A DNA stretch of 64,000 nucleotides from Cupriavidus sp. D384 (GTDB lineage: Bacteria > Pseudomonadota > Gammaproteobacteria > Burkholderiales > Burkholderiaceae). The stretch lies in the NCBI RefSeq assembly GCF_001652915.1, contig NZ_BBQI01000017.1, positions 124,001-188,000 of the forward strand, read 5' to 3'. Shown here one piece after another: positions 45,501 to 54,925 of the stretch. The notes under the pieces are model-generated. The model was not told where the DNA came from. It made no database searches and saw only the letters and a program-made list of their open reading frames with translations. The translations under genes and the position numbers were made by a program. How positions within the stretch are numbered: position 1 is the stretch's first letter; the number at the start of each line of letters is the position of its first letter.

Positions 45501-45878
45501 ATGAGTCCGTCGCCCGCTTCTGCCCTGCCACTGGTCTACGCCTGCTCCGGCTGCTCCAGTGTCGCCCAACTCGCCAATCAGTTCGCCGTGCGGCTCGACC
45601 GTAGCGGGCGGGCGGAGATGTCCTGCATCAGCGGCGTTGGCGGTGGCGTCCCGGCGCTGACGCGCGTGGCGCGGTCAGGACGGCCGATCCTGGCACTCGA
45701 CGGCTGTCCGCTGGCCTGCGTCAAGGCATGCCTGGCGTCGGCGGGCGTTGCACCGACCCGCCATCTGGTCCTGAACCGGTTGGGTGCGACCAAGCGCCAG
45801 CACGGCACGTGCACCGACGATGAAGAGGCGGCCACCTGGGCCGCCGTTGAGCAAACACTATCCGGAATGGACTCATGA
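45501..45878 (+). CDS. putative zinc-binding protein, DGC domain
   Basis: Small protein (125 aa) of the DGC family (Pfam DGC), named for the Asp-Gly-Cys motif seen here as ALDGCPLACVKACL. Other cysteines: YACSGCSSVAQL and MSCISGVGG. The pattern suggests metal binding, but no activity is established. Start at 45501 is 4 nt after the carbonic anhydrase stop; a start 42 nt earlier in frame is possible. Its stop overlaps the next start (ATGA). Related proteins occur beside nitrogen-oxide respiration genes in other bacteria. Confidence 0.85.
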   Translation: MSPSPASALPLVYACSGCSSVAQLANQFAVRLDRSGRAEMSCISGVGGGVPALTRVARSGRPILALDGCPLACVKACLASAGVAPTRHLVLNRLGATKRQHGTCTDDEEAATWAAVEQTLSGMDS

Positions 45879-47080
45879 CAGAACACTGGCTGAAACTCGC
45901 TGGACGGCGGCTGCTGCCGGTCGTCCAGGGCGGCATGGGCATTGGCATTTCCGCCCATCGCCTGGCTGGCACCGTGGCCGCCAACAATGGCGTGGGCACG
46001 ATTGCCAGCATCGACCTGCGCCACCATCACCCCGACCTGATGGAACAGACGCGCGGGACGCGGGACAAGGAAAAGATCGAGGCGGTGAACCGCGTGGCGC
46101 TTGATCGCGAGATCCAGGCTGCGCGTGCGCTGTCGGGGGGCAGCGGCCTGATCGCGGTGAACGTGATGAAGGCGGTGGGCTCGCACGCCCAGCTGGTACG
46201 ACAGGCCTGCGAGAGCGGCGCCGACGCCATCGTCATGGGTGCCGGGCTGCCGCTCGACCTGCCCGAACTGGCCGCCGGTCATCCCAAGGTGGCACTGATC
46301 CCGATCCTGTCCGAAACACGCGGCATTGGCCTGGTCCTGCGCCGCTGGATGAAGAAGGGCCGCCTGCCCGACGCCATCGTGATCGAGCATCCCGCGCACG
46401 CGGGCGGTCATCTCGGGGCCGCCACGATCGAAGACCTCGGCAACGAGCGCTTTTCCTTCTCCCGCGTGCTGAACGAATGCCGCGAACTGTTCCAGACGCT
46501 GGGGCTGGCCTGGGACAGCATCCCGCTGATCCTGGCTGGCGGTATCAATACGCACGAGAAGGTGCGTCACTGGCTGGGTGAAGGCGCGTCGGCCGTGCAA
46601 CTGGGCACGGCGTTCGCCGTGACCGAGGAATGCGATGCCCATCCGGACTTCAAGCATGTGCTGGCGACGGCGACCCCGGAAACCCTGCGCGAGTTCACCA
46701 GCGTGGCCGGGCTGCCGGCGCGCGCCGTGCTGACACCATGGCTTTCACGCTACCTGTCGAGCGAAAGCCGGCTGCAACGCCGCGCCAAGGCGCGCGATTG
46801 CCTGGAGGGCTTCGACTGCCTGCAGGCATGCGGGTTGCGTGACGGCGTGGCCAAGATCGGCCAGTTCTGTATCGACCTGAAACTCGCGCAGGCCGTGCGC
46901 GGCGATGTGGAGCGCGGTCTGTTCTTCCGTGGCAAGGGCAAGCTGCCGTTTGGCGAGGCGATCCGGCCCGTTGCCGAACTGATGCACTATCTGCTGACCG
47001 GCGAGAAACCCGCCGCGCTGGCGGCGGCGCCGGCTACCATCGCTCCTGTTGCCACGGCCGGCACGGTCGCCGCGGTCTGA
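45875..47080 (+). CDS. nitronate monooxygenase-like NAD(P)H/FMN flavoprotein
   Basis: TIM-barrel flavoprotein (401 aa) of the nitronate monooxygenase/2-nitropropane dioxygenase family. Seen: VVQGGMGIGISAHRLAG at the N-terminus, the FMN-binding IEHPAHAGGHLG with the family histidine, PLILAGGI, and ASAVQLGTAFAVT. A C-terminal segment with QACGLRDG and the Ala-rich tail goes beyond the short class. It ends the presumed nar operon and overlaps the DGC gene by 4 nt. It may deal with reactive nitro compounds formed during nitrate respiration (inference). Substrate unproven. Confidence 0.9.
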   Translation: MTEHWLKLAGRRLLPVVQGGMGIGISAHRLAGTVAANNGVGTIASIDLRHHHPDLMEQTRGTRDKEKIEAVNRVALDREIQAARALSGGSGLIAVNVMKAVGSHAQLVRQACESGADAIVMGAGLPLDLPELAAGHPKVALIPILSETRGIGLVLRRWMKKGRLPDAIVIEHPAHAGGHLGAATIEDLGNERFSFSRVLNECRELFQTLGLAWDSIPLILAGGINTHEKVRHWLGEGASAVQLGTAFAVTEECDAHPDFKHVLATATPETLREFTSVAGLPARAVLTPWLSRYLSSESRLQRRAKARDCLEGFDCLQACGLRDGVAKIGQFCIDLKLAQAVRGDVERGLFFRGKGKLPFGEAIRPVAELMHYLLTGEKPAALAAAPATIAPVATAGTVAAV

Positions 47081-47124
47081 CGGCGGGACGCACTCTCCTT
47101 ACTCCCCCTTCCCTGTCTTCCCAC

Positions 47125-48450
47125 TCAATCTCGCGGTACGCGGGGCGGCAAGCCGCCCTGCTTGCGCATCCTGAGCATGCATCGCAACGCGGACAGCAAC
47201 TGATATCCGAGCCAGGCGTTGGATGCCGCAAACAACACCCCTCCCACGCGCGCCAGCCATGCCGGCGCCAGCGGCAACGCCAGCAGCACGACGAACGCCG
47301 CCAGCAACAACCAGCCCTGCTGCCGCTGCCGGACGGGCGAAATGATGTCCTGCATCACCGGCACCCGCGCACGCGGCGGCAGCAGGCGACGCAAATGCAA
47401 CCACACCAGGAATGGCACGATCTTGCCGAGCATCGCCGTGATCGGCAGCACGCCGCCACCCACCAGGGCCAGCACGCCAATCCACCAGGGCAAGGCCATC
47501 GGCGCATCGCCGGACTGGAATAGCTGGATGGCAGTCAGAATCGAAGCCATCACCATGCTGGCGATGGCCGTGGGCCAGAGCAGCCAGTGGGGATCATGGC
47601 GACGGCGCGCGCGCAGCACGGCGGCCAGCATCGATATCCCCAGCAACACGACAAAGGCCAGCCAGGGCAACAGCGCGAACGATGCCAAATGGTGATCCGG
47701 AAAGACCACCGCGACAACGCTGAACGCGAACAGCAGAAGCCAGTGCGCCATCGGCAGGCAGCGCTGCAGGGCAGCGGGCAGCTGGCGGGTCTGCCAGAAC
47801 ATCGGCAGCACGGTGGTCGACACCCCCGTGACCAGGGCACAGAGCCAGCCGCCCAGACCCCACGCCACATGCAATGACAGCAGCGTAGGCAACTGCGCGG
47901 AAAACCATGTCGATATCGACGGTGTCCACCCGCCTCCAAGCGTGAAGGCCAGCCCGACGCCTGCGGCGACGGCCAGCAGCAAAGGCACCCCGACCCATGC
48001 CAGCGTGCGTGTGGTGGCGTCGACACGGGCCACCCGGCGTCCTGCCGACAGCAGGATGATCGAGACAAGCAGCGGAAACAGACCCAGCATCGCCGCCCAG
48101 CGAAACGCGGTGGCCTGCGCGCCGACAAAGCCGACAGCCAGCGCCGCCGCAATGCCGGCCCCAGCCAGTGCCACAAACGGCGCCAGCCATCGCACGCGCG
48201 GTACGGGCGCACGTGCAATCACCGGCAACATCTGAAAGAGTGCGCCCAGCATCACCGGCAACAGCATGGCAAGTGCCAGCGCATGGACCGAAGCCAGGGC
48301 CAGCGGCGCAAAGCGGTGCGGCAGGCCATCGGCCGGCCCGCAGGCCAGCAGCAAGCCTGCCGCCGCGCCCAGCCATGGGGCAGGCATCAGACAGCCGAAC
48401 ACCACGGCTGGCCGTGGCGCCTGCGCATAGTCAAGGTTTGCCGCTTTCAC
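47125..48450 (-). CDS. polytopic membrane protein of unknown function beside nar genes
   Basis: Integral membrane protein (441 aa) with about 12 hydrophobic segments. I do not recognise a named family with certainty. Histidines lie within or at the ends of predicted helices (ASVHALALAML, LSLHVAWGLGGW, MAHWLLLFAF, VWLHLRRL), and the second helix region ALAMLLPVMLGALFQMLPV recalls heme-copper-oxidase-like subunit I relatives. The WHAHE-type motif of NnrS is absent. The GTG start at 48450 is preferred because GAGGGA lies about 10 nt upstream and the first helix needs the residues that follow. It is convergent with the nar operon and divergent from narX. Confidence 0.72.
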   Translation of the reverse strand: MKAANLDYAQAPRPAVVFGCLMPAPWLGAAAGLLLACGPADGLPHRFAPLALASVHALALAMLLPVMLGALFQMLPVIARAPVPRVRWLAPFVALAGAGIAAALAVGFVGAQATAFRWAAMLGLFPLLVSIILLSAGRRVARVDATTRTLAWVGVPLLLAVAAGVGLAFTLGGGWTPSISTWFSAQLPTLLSLHVAWGLGGWLCALVTGVSTTVLPMFWQTRQLPAALQRCLPMAHWLLLFAFSVVAVVFPDHHLASFALLPWLAFVVLLGISMLAAVLRARRRHDPHWLLWPTAIASMVMASILTAIQLFQSGDAPMALPWWIGVLALVGGGVLPITAMLGKIVPFLVWLHLRRLLPPRARVPVMQDIISPVRQRQQGWLLLAAFVVLLALPLAPAWLARVGGVLFAASNAWLGYQLLSALRCMLRMRKQGGLPPRVPRD

Positions 48451-48606
48451 TGACCGATTCCCTCGAGTCCCCGCCGGGTAGATACCGGAATCGGCACATT
48501 GTCCGCCTCGGACTGGCGGTGGTTCAAGACCCGCTGGCGTCCGCGCCACGGTCAGGCCGCAGTTACGCCGCGGATTGCATGTTTCTTGATCTGGCGCAGA
48601 AATCAC

Positions 48607-50739
48607 ATGCCCCTTCAGGCCGAAAATCAGCCCGAGGTTGTGCCCGCCCCCTTGCGCCAACCCGATCAGATGCCAGGCCCCACGATTCCAACACCCTCAG
48701 ATATTGCCGCGGCAGTCACCGCCGCCGACACCCCGTATCCGCTGCCCGAGACCGGTCACGTCCCGGATACGGTTCGGCTGACCCCGCCGCGCCACCGGCT
48801 GTCCACGCGCATCATCCTGTTGTCGCTGGTGTCGCTGATGGCCGTGCTGACGATGATCGCCGGCACGCTCTACCTGTCCTGGAAGCTCGAAGGCGCGGGC
48901 GCCGCCATCAATGACGCCGGCAGCCTGCGCATGCGTGCCAACCGCGTCGCCATCGAGCTGTCGCTGTCGGCATCGGGCAAACCCAACACCCTGGCCGAGC
49001 AGATTGCCACCCTGGACAACACGCTGGCCCAACTCCGCAAGGGCAATCCGGCGCGCCCGCTGTTCCTGCCCGACGAACCCGCCATCCATGCCCAACTGGA
49101 TGCCGTGCTGGCCGACTGGTCGCAGGAGCTGAAGCCCCTGGCCCTGGCTGGCAACGCCAGCCAGTACGTCCGCGCACTGCCCGGCTTTGTGGACCGGGCC
49201 GACCGGCTGGTCCGGCAGATCGAAAACGACAGTGCGCGCAAGACCGACATGTTGAGACTGTCCCAGGTTGGTCTTGCGGTGATGGCATGCGTGGGCACCG
49301 TGGCGGTCATCTACCTGCTCTACCTCTGGATCATCCTGCCCGTGCTGCGCCTGCAGGATGGCCTGCGCCGCATGGCTGCGCGCGAATTCTCGCTGCGGCT
49401 GCCGGTGGAGACCCGCGACGAGTTCGGCACGCTGACCTCCGGCTTCAACCGGATGGCCGCCGAACTGCAGGATCTCTACCAGGACCTGGCCGCCCGGGTG
49501 ACCAGCAAGACGGCCGAACTGGCACGCCAGAATCGTGACCTCGAAGCGCTCTACGACATGGCCGCCTTCCTGAACCAGGCTGGCGATTCCGAAAGCCTGG
49601 CACACGGCTTCCTGGAGCGCGTCATGCAGCAGTTCGGCGCCGATGGTGGCTCGGTGCGCATGTACGACGCCCGCCAGGGCAAGCTCCACCGGCTGGCATC
49701 GGCGGGCTTGTCCACAACCCTGGCCGACAACGACCACTGCTCGGATATCGATGCCTGCCATTGCGGGCACGCCACGCAGGCCGGCATCGTCACGGTTGCC
49801 GACCTGCGGCGGGCCGTGTCACCGGCGCTGGCCCCGATGCCGCCTGCCCTGCCATCGCCATGCCGGCGCGAGGGCTTCCTGTCGATGGCTGCGTTCCGGC
49901 TGGACACGCTGCGTGGTCCGGTCGGCACGTTGACGCTGCACTTCCGCGTGGCGCGCGAACTGCCGCCGTCGGATCGGCAGTTGCTGGAAACGATGGCCCA
50001 GCATCTGGCCACCGCGCTGGAACACGTGCGCCTTTCCGCCAGTGCGCGCCAGCTTGCGGTGGTCGAGGAACGCAACCTCGTGGCGCAGGGGCTGCACGAC
50101 AGCATCGCGCAGGGCCTGAATTTCCTGAATCTGCAGGTGCAGTTGCTGGAAGACGCCGTGGACCGGGGCGCCGATGGCGAGGTTCAGGAGATCATCCCGC
50201 TGCTGCGCCATGGCGTGGACGAGAGCTATCAGGACGTGCGCGAGCTGCTGCACAACTTCCGCTCGCGGCTGACCACCGGGGAGTTGCGCCCCGCCGTGGA
50301 AGAAACAGTGGCTCGCTTCCGGCGCCAGTGCCGCACCGAGGCCACGCTGACCATCGACGACAAGGGCCTGCCGCTGCAGCCCGAAGACCAGTTGCAGGTG
50401 CTTTTCATCCTGCAGGAAGCGCTGTCCAACGTGCGCAAGCATGCCATGGCCGAGCATGTGACCATCTCGATCCGGCATGACCGGCTGTTCCGGCTTGTGG
50501 TTCAGGACGATGGCGACGGCTTCGACGCCGGCCGCCTGAACGAGCACGACGCCAGCCACATCGGCCTGCACATCATGCGCGAACGCGCGGCCCGGCTTGG
50601 CGCGCAGCTTGCCATCGACGCAAGCCCCGGCCTTGGCGTGCGGATCGAACTGACGCTGCCGCGCGACCTGGCATCCGACGCCAGCCCCGGCACATCGGCC
50701 GACCAGCCGGACATTGCGCCGGCCACCACACCGGCCTGA
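48607..50739 (+). CDS. narX: nitrate/nitrite sensor histidine kinase NarX
   Basis: Membrane sensor kinase (710 aa). Order: a Pro-rich cytosolic extension (1-63), TM1 (about 66-91), a periplasmic sensor domain with the nitrate-binding P-box (AGSLRMRANRVAIEL, 104-118), TM2 (about 221-247), HAMP, a GAF-like central module with cysteines C378, C384, C386 and C419, then the HisKA_3 phosphoacceptor (LVAQGLHDSIAQGL, H497) and the ATPase domain (QEALSNVRKHA, DDGDGFD). The N-terminal extension is about 50 residues longer than in E. coli NarX. The ATG at 48607 is chosen; a TTG 108 nt earlier is in frame. narL follows after 12 nt. Confidence 0.94.
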   Translation: MPLQAENQPEVVPAPLRQPDQMPGPTIPTPSDIAAAVTAADTPYPLPETGHVPDTVRLTPPRHRLSTRIILLSLVSLMAVLTMIAGTLYLSWKLEGAGAAINDAGSLRMRANRVAIELSLSASGKPNTLAEQIATLDNTLAQLRKGNPARPLFLPDEPAIHAQLDAVLADWSQELKPLALAGNASQYVRALPGFVDRADRLVRQIENDSARKTDMLRLSQVGLAVMACVGTVAVIYLLYLWIILPVLRLQDGLRRMAAREFSLRLPVETRDEFGTLTSGFNRMAAELQDLYQDLAARVTSKTAELARQNRDLEALYDMAAFLNQAGDSESLAHGFLERVMQQFGADGGSVRMYDARQGKLHRLASAGLSTTLADNDHCSDIDACHCGHATQAGIVTVADLRRAVSPALAPMPPALPSPCRREGFLSMAAFRLDTLRGPVGTLTLHFRVARELPPSDRQLLETMAQHLATALEHVRLSASARQLAVVEERNLVAQGLHDSIAQGLNFLNLQVQLLEDAVDRGADGEVQEIIPLLRHGVDESYQDVRELLHNFRSRLTTGELRPAVEETVARFRRQCRTEATLTIDDKGLPLQPEDQLQVLFILQEALSNVRKHAMAEHVTISIRHDRLFRLVVQDDGDGFDAGRLNEHDASHIGLHIMRERAARLGAQLAIDASPGLGVRIELTLPRDLASDASPGTSADQPDIAPATTPA

Positions 50740-50751
50740 GGAACCCGCATC

Positions 50752-51417
50752 ATGACAATCCGAATCCTGTTGATCGACGACCACACGCTGTTCCGGTCGG
50801 GTATTCGCGCCCTGCTGCAGCGGCAAGCGGATTTCGAGATCGTCGACGAAGCCGCCGACGGCGTGGAGGGCATCAAGCGGGCCAAGCAACACCGGCCTGA
50901 CGTCATCCTGCTGGATCTGAACATGCCGGGCCTGTCCGGGCTGGAGGCACTGCATCTGCTGGTGGAAGACCTGCCCGACAGCGCGGTGATCGTGCTGACC
51001 GTGTCGGAAGAGGCCGAGGAACTGGCGACCGCACTACGCAGCGGCGCGCGCGGCTATCTGCTCAAGAACATCGAGACCGAAGCGCTGACCAGCGCCATCC
51101 GGCGCGCGGCGGCCGGGGAACCGGTGATCTCGGACAGCATGACCGCGAAGCTGGTGCAGCAGTTTCGTGCACCGAGCATGCAGGCCGGCGCGGGGCGCGG
51201 CCATGATGGCGGCCAGGGGAACGCCCCGCTGACGGCGCGCGAGCGCGACATCGTGCAGGGGCTGGTGCGCGGCGAAAGCAACAAGGAAATCGCCCGCGAG
51301 CTTGGCGTGGCCGAAAGCACCGTGAAGATTCACGTGCAGAACATTCTAAAGAAGCTCAATCTGGCCAGCCGCGTGCAGGTGGCGGTCTACGCCGTCGGGC
51401 ACGGGCTCGCGGGCTGA
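50752..51417 (+). CDS. narL: nitrate/nitrite response regulator NarL
   Basis: Response regulator (221 aa) of the NarL/FixJ class, phosphorylated by NarX. Receiver domain: IRILLIDDHTLFRSG, acceptor D55 in VILLDLNMPG, and YLLKNIE. A linker rich in Gly (about 138-155) joins the LuxR-type DNA-binding domain (LTARERDIVQGLVRGESN, AESTVKIHVQNILKKL). Likely activates the nar operon upstream when nitrate is present (known role; sites not identified here). Confidence 0.96.
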   Translation: MTIRILLIDDHTLFRSGIRALLQRQADFEIVDEAADGVEGIKRAKQHRPDVILLDLNMPGLSGLEALHLLVEDLPDSAVIVLTVSEEAEELATALRSGARGYLLKNIETEALTSAIRRAAAGEPVISDSMTAKLVQQFRAPSMQAGAGRGHDGGQGNAPLTARERDIVQGLVRGESNKEIARELGVAESTVKIHVQNILKKLNLASRVQVAVYAVGHGLAG

Positions 51418-51433
51418 CCGCCCGCCTGGGCGG
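51418..51433. terminator. hairpin between convergent narL and rpiA
   Basis: CCGCCC and GGGCGG pair over 6 bp around GCCT, right after the narL stop. There is no T-run on either side, so it is a weak or rho-aided terminator at best. Confidence 0.45.
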
Positions 51434-51447
51434 CAAGACTGCGCCGC

Positions 51448-52134
51448 TCAGTAATCGGTACGCTGGACGCCCTGCTCGGTGCCCAGCAGCAGCACATTGG
51501 CGCCACGCAGCGCGAACAGGCCCACCGTCACCACGCCTGGCAGATGGTTGATGCGCTCTTCGAGGGCCTTCGGGTCCTCGATCTTCAGGCCGGCCACATC
51601 GAGAATCACATTGCCGTTGTCGGTCTTGTAGATGCCGCCTTCCTTGGTCATGCGCAGGCGCGGCTGACCGCCAAGCGCTGCCAGCTGGCGAGCCACCGCC
51701 GCGCGTGCCATCGGAATCACCTCGACCGGCAGCGGGAACGTGCCCATGACCGGCACCAGCTTGCTGCCATCGGCGATGCAGACGAAGCGCTGGGCCACCG
51801 ACGCCACGATCTTCTCGCGTGTCAGCGCGCCGCCGCCGCCCTTGATCATCGCACCCGAGGCGTCGATCTCGTCGGCGCCGTCGACGTAGACGGGGATGGT
51901 GTCGACATCATTGAGGTCCAGCACGGTAAAGCCATGCTGCTGCAGGCGGCGCGTGGATGCTTCCGAGCTGGAAACGGCGCCGCTGAAGCGTTCCTTGAAC
52001 GCCGCGACGGCGTCGATGAAGAGATTGGCGGTGGAGCCCGTACCCACGCCGAGAACGGCACCTTCGGGCACTTCCTGCTTCACATAGTCCGCGGCGGCTT
52101 GCGCGACCTGCGCCTTGAGTTCATCCTGAGTCAT
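51448..52134 (-). CDS. rpiA: ribose-5-phosphate isomerase A
   Basis: Interconverts ribose-5-phosphate and ribulose-5-phosphate in the pentose phosphate pathway (228 aa). Seen: [28 protein letters not shown] with catalytic aspartates, and [16 protein letters not shown] with the active-site lysine and glutamate. Divergent from the transaldolase gene, which acts in the same pathway, across 212 bp. Confidence 0.97.
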   Translation of the reverse strand: MTQDELKAQVAQAAADYVKQEVPEGAVLGVGTGSTANLFIDAVAAFKERFSGAVSSSEASTRRLQQHGFTVLDLNDVDTIPVYVDGADEIDASGAMIKGGGGALTREKIVASVAQRFVCIADGSKLVPVMGTFPLPVEVIPMARAAVARQLAALGGQPRLRMTKEGGIYKTDNGNVILDVAGLKIEDPKALEERINHLPGVVTVGLFALRGANVLLLGTEQGVQRTDY

Positions 52135-52264
52135 GACAACAGCCAGAATTGCGTTGGGAAAGGGCGTAGTGTAGCGGATCGCGGCCGCTGCCCGGCGATT
52201 GCCGCCGTGCCTGCTGCCAGATCGGCCACCTGCATCTGTAGCCGCACCGGCCGCCCATGCCGGC

Positions 52265-52292
52265 TTGCCGCATCACGCCACGCCGTTACAAT
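52265..52292 (+). promoter_or_regulatory. sigma-70-type promoter of tal
   Basis: TTGCCG (52265-52270), a 16-nt spacer and TACAAT (52287-52292) lie about 55 nt before the tal start codon. Confidence 0.6.
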
Positions 52293-52346
52293 GACCCATT
52301 CCCGGCGACCCCTCGCCCCAAGACTTCTTCCAGACGGAACCAGATC

Positions 52347-53303
52347 ATGAACGCGCTCGAACAACTGAAGCAGTTCACCACGGTAGTGGCCGATACCGGC
52401 GACTTCCAGCTGATGAAGCAGTACACGCCGCAGGACGCGACCACCAATCCGTCGCTGATCCTCAAGGCCGTGCAGAAGCCCGAGTACCGGCCGCTGCTGG
52501 AGCAGGCCACGCGCGACCATCACGGCAGCGCGGGCGTCGAGGCAGTCATGGACCAGCTGCTGATCGCCTTCGGCTGCGAGATCCTGGCGATCGTGCCGGG
52601 CCGCGTCTCCACGGAAGTTGACGCGCGCCTGTCGTTCGACACGCAGGCCACCGTCGACAAGGCGCGCCATCTGATCAGCCTGTACGAGCAGCGCGGCGTG
52701 GCCCGCGAGCGCGTGCTGATCAAGATTGCCTCGACCTGGGAAGGCATCCAGGCCGCCGCGATCCTGCAGCGCGAGGGCATCCGCTGCAACATGACGCTGC
52801 TGTTCTCGCTGGTGCAGGCCGTGGCCTGTGCCGAAGCCGGTGCGCAGCTGATTTCTCCGTTCGTCGGCCGTATTCTCGACTGGTACAAGAAGCAGGCGGG
52901 CGACAAGTGGGACGCCGATGCCAACGCCGGCGACAACGATCCCGGCGTGCGTTCGGTGCGCCAGATCTATGACTACTACAAGAAATTCGGCTACGAGACC
53001 GAGGTGATGGGTGCCAGCTTCCGCGGCACGGGCCAGATCCTGGCGCTGGCGGGCTCCGACCTGCTGACCATCAGCCCGGACCTGCTGGAACAACTGGCAG
53101 GCAGCCAGGCCACGGTGGAACGCAAGCTGTCGGTGGAGCAAGCCCAGGCAGGCAACATCGCGCGCATCGCCGCAGACGAGGCCGCTTTCCGCTGGCAACT
53201 GAACGAGGATGCGATGGCCACCGAGAAGCTGTCGGAAGGCATCCGCCTGTTCGCGGCGGACGCGGTCAAGCTCGAAAAGCTGGTGGCGGAACTGGCGGGC
53301 TGA
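52347..53303 (+). CDS. tal: transaldolase
   Basis: Class I transaldolase (318 aa) moving a dihydroxyacetone unit between sugar phosphates in the non-oxidative pentose phosphate pathway. Seen: [20 protein letters not shown] with TNPSLIL, the Schiff-base lysine in [15 protein letters not shown], and [15 protein letters not shown]. Length equals TalB of E. coli. Divergent from rpiA. Confidence 0.97.
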   Translation: MNALEQLKQFTTVVADTGDFQLMKQYTPQDATTNPSLILKAVQKPEYRPLLEQATRDHHGSAGVEAVMDQLLIAFGCEILAIVPGRVSTEVDARLSFDTQATVDKARHLISLYEQRGVARERVLIKIASTWEGIQAAAILQREGIRCNMTLLFSLVQAVACAEAGAQLISPFVGRILDWYKKQAGDKWDADANAGDNDPGVRSVRQIYDYYKKFGYETEVMGASFRGTGQILALAGSDLLTISPDLLEQLAGSQATVERKLSVEQAQAGNIARIAADEAAFRWQLNEDAMATEKLSEGIRLFAADAVKLEKLVAELAG

Positions 53304-53396
53304 GCGAAGCAGCCGACGGCACGCCGCTGTCCCCCTGACTTGCCTGCCCTGCTGCCATTGGCGGGGAAGGCAAATCGGGAAAAAACCGTCAGACGA

Positions 53397-54140
53397 TCAG
53401 CCCGCAGCTTGCGACCACAGCATCGGCAGGCACTCCCCTGCCGCCGCCGGCAACACCAGGTCTGCCGTGGCATCCAGCGCCGAAGGCTGCGGATTGACCA
53501 GAAGCACACGGGCACCCGTTTCCTTCGCCAGTCCTGGCAGGGCCGCGGCCGGATATACGAGCCCCGACGTTCCCACGACCAGGCACAGATCGCAGTTCTG
53601 CGCGGCATGATCGGCACGAAAGCGCGCCACGCGCGGCAGATCCTCGCCAAACCACACCACGCCGGGGCGCATCATCGCCCCGCACAGCGCGCAATGCGGC
53701 GGCTCGCCCGGCACGGGCGGCACCGTGTCGCAGCGGCCGCAGCCGTCCAGCCATTTGTTGGCGAACAGGTTGCCGTGCAGTTCCACCACGTGCTGGCTGC
53801 CGGCCTGCTGATGCAGGCCGTCGATATTCTGCGTGACCAGCGTCAGTGATTTCTGACTGGCCAGCGCCGCCAGCGCAAAGTGGGCGGGATTCGGCCTGGC
53901 GGCCGCCACCAGTTCGCGCCGGTGCTCGTACCACTGCCACACCAGCGCCGGCTGACGCCGGTAGGCTTCCTCGGTGGCGAGTTCCTCGGGATCGAAGCGC
54001 GCCCAGAGCCCCGTCAGGGCATCGCGGAAGGTCGGCACGCCAGACTCCGCCGAGATCCCCGCGCCGGTCAGCACGAAGATATTGCGCGCGGCGTCGATCC
54101 ACTGGCGAGCCTGCTCCAGCGCGGCGGCGTCGACGATCAT
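53397..54140 (-). CDS. NAD-dependent protein deacylase, sirtuin family
   Basis: Sir2 protein (247 aa) that removes acyl groups from lysines using NAD+. Seen: FVLTGAGISAESGVPTFRD (NAD-binding), VTQNIDGLHQQAG (catalytic region), the general-base histidine in VELHG, a zinc site with CGRC and CALC, and VVGTSGLVYPAAAL. The FRD is followed by TGLW, a form closer to class II/III than to CobB with its Tyr-Arg desuccinylase pair, which I do not see. The start at 54140 lies 2 nt after the rlmB stop, so the two are cotranscribed. Confidence 0.92.
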   Translation of the reverse strand: MIVDAAALEQARQWIDAARNIFVLTGAGISAESGVPTFRDALTGLWARFDPEELATEEAYRRQPALVWQWYEHRRELVAAARPNPAHFALAALASQKSLTLVTQNIDGLHQQAGSQHVVELHGNLFANKWLDGCGRCDTVPPVPGEPPHCALCGAMMRPGVVWFGEDLPRVARFRADHAAQNCDLCLVVGTSGLVYPAAALPGLAKETGARVLLVNPQPSALDATADLVLPAAAGECLPMLWSQAAG

Positions 54141-54142
54141 GC

Positions 54143-54880
54143 TCAGCTTCGGCGCTGGCGCACTGCCTCGTACAGGCACACGCCGCTGGCTACCGATACG
54201 TTGAGGCTTTCCACGCCGCCAGCCATCGGAATGGCTACCAGCTCGTCGCAGGTTTCGCGCGTCAGACGGCGCATGCCCTCGCCTTCGGCGCCCATCACGA
54301 TCGCGGTCGGGCCCTTCAGATCCATGTCGTAGAGCGACTTGTCGGTGCCGTCGGCCGTACCGATCACCCAGATGCCGCGCTCCTGCAGTTCGCGCAGCGT
54401 GCGCGCCAGGTTGGTCACGGTGATGTACGGCACGGTTTCGGCGGCGCCACTTGCCACCTTCGCCACGGTGGTATTGAGACCGACGCTGCGATCCTTCGGC
54501 GCGATCACCGCATGGGCGCCGGCACCGTCGGCCACGCGCAGGCACGCGCCGAGGTTGTGCGGATCGGTGACGCCATCCAGCACCAGCAGCAGCGGCGTGC
54601 CTTCGATGCCGTCCAGCAATTCGTCGAGATTGAGGGCGAGCGAGACATCCTCGGCACGCGCCACCACACCCTGGTGGCGGTCGGTGCCGGCCATGCCGCG
54701 CAGGCGATCGGCATCCACAGGATGCAGCGTCACGCCAAGACTTTCCGCCAGCCGGACGAAGTCCAGCATGCGGCGGTCCTTGCGGTTCGCTTCGATGTAG
54801 ATGTCGGAAACGCTCTGCGCGTTCTGGCGCAGGCGTGCGTTGACGGCGTGAAAGCCGATCAGGAGTTTGTGTTTGGCCAT
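54143..54880 (-). CDS. rlmB: 23S rRNA (guanosine-2'-O-)-methyltransferase RlmB
   Basis: SPOUT-class methyltransferase (245 aa) that modifies G2251 of 23S rRNA (E. coli numbering). Seen: N-terminal [10 protein letters not shown] substrate-binding domain, then [35 protein letters not shown] and [19 protein letters not shown], the three knot motifs, nearly identical to E. coli RlmB. Start MAKHKLLIG at 54880. It follows rnr by 45 nt, the same pairing as rnr-rlmB in E. coli. Confidence 0.95.
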   Translation of the reverse strand: MAKHKLLIGFHAVNARLRQNAQSVSDIYIEANRKDRRMLDFVRLAESLGVTLHPVDADRLRGMAGTDRHQGVVARAEDVSLALNLDELLDGIEGTPLLLVLDGVTDPHNLGACLRVADGAGAHAVIAPKDRSVGLNTTVAKVASGAAETVPYITVTNLARTLRELQERGIWVIGTADGTDKSLYDMDLKGPTAIVMGAEGEGMRRLTRETCDELVAIPMAGGVESLNVSVASGVCLYEAVRQRRS

Positions 54881-54925
54881 GGCGCGCATTGTACCCGCCA
54901 TGGCCTCACAACAACGCCGATTTGC

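Noticed and set aside
47125-48450. Assignment of the membrane protein as NnrS
   Set aside because: The helix histidines and the nar context suggested it, but the typical N-terminal and WHAHE-like motifs are missing.
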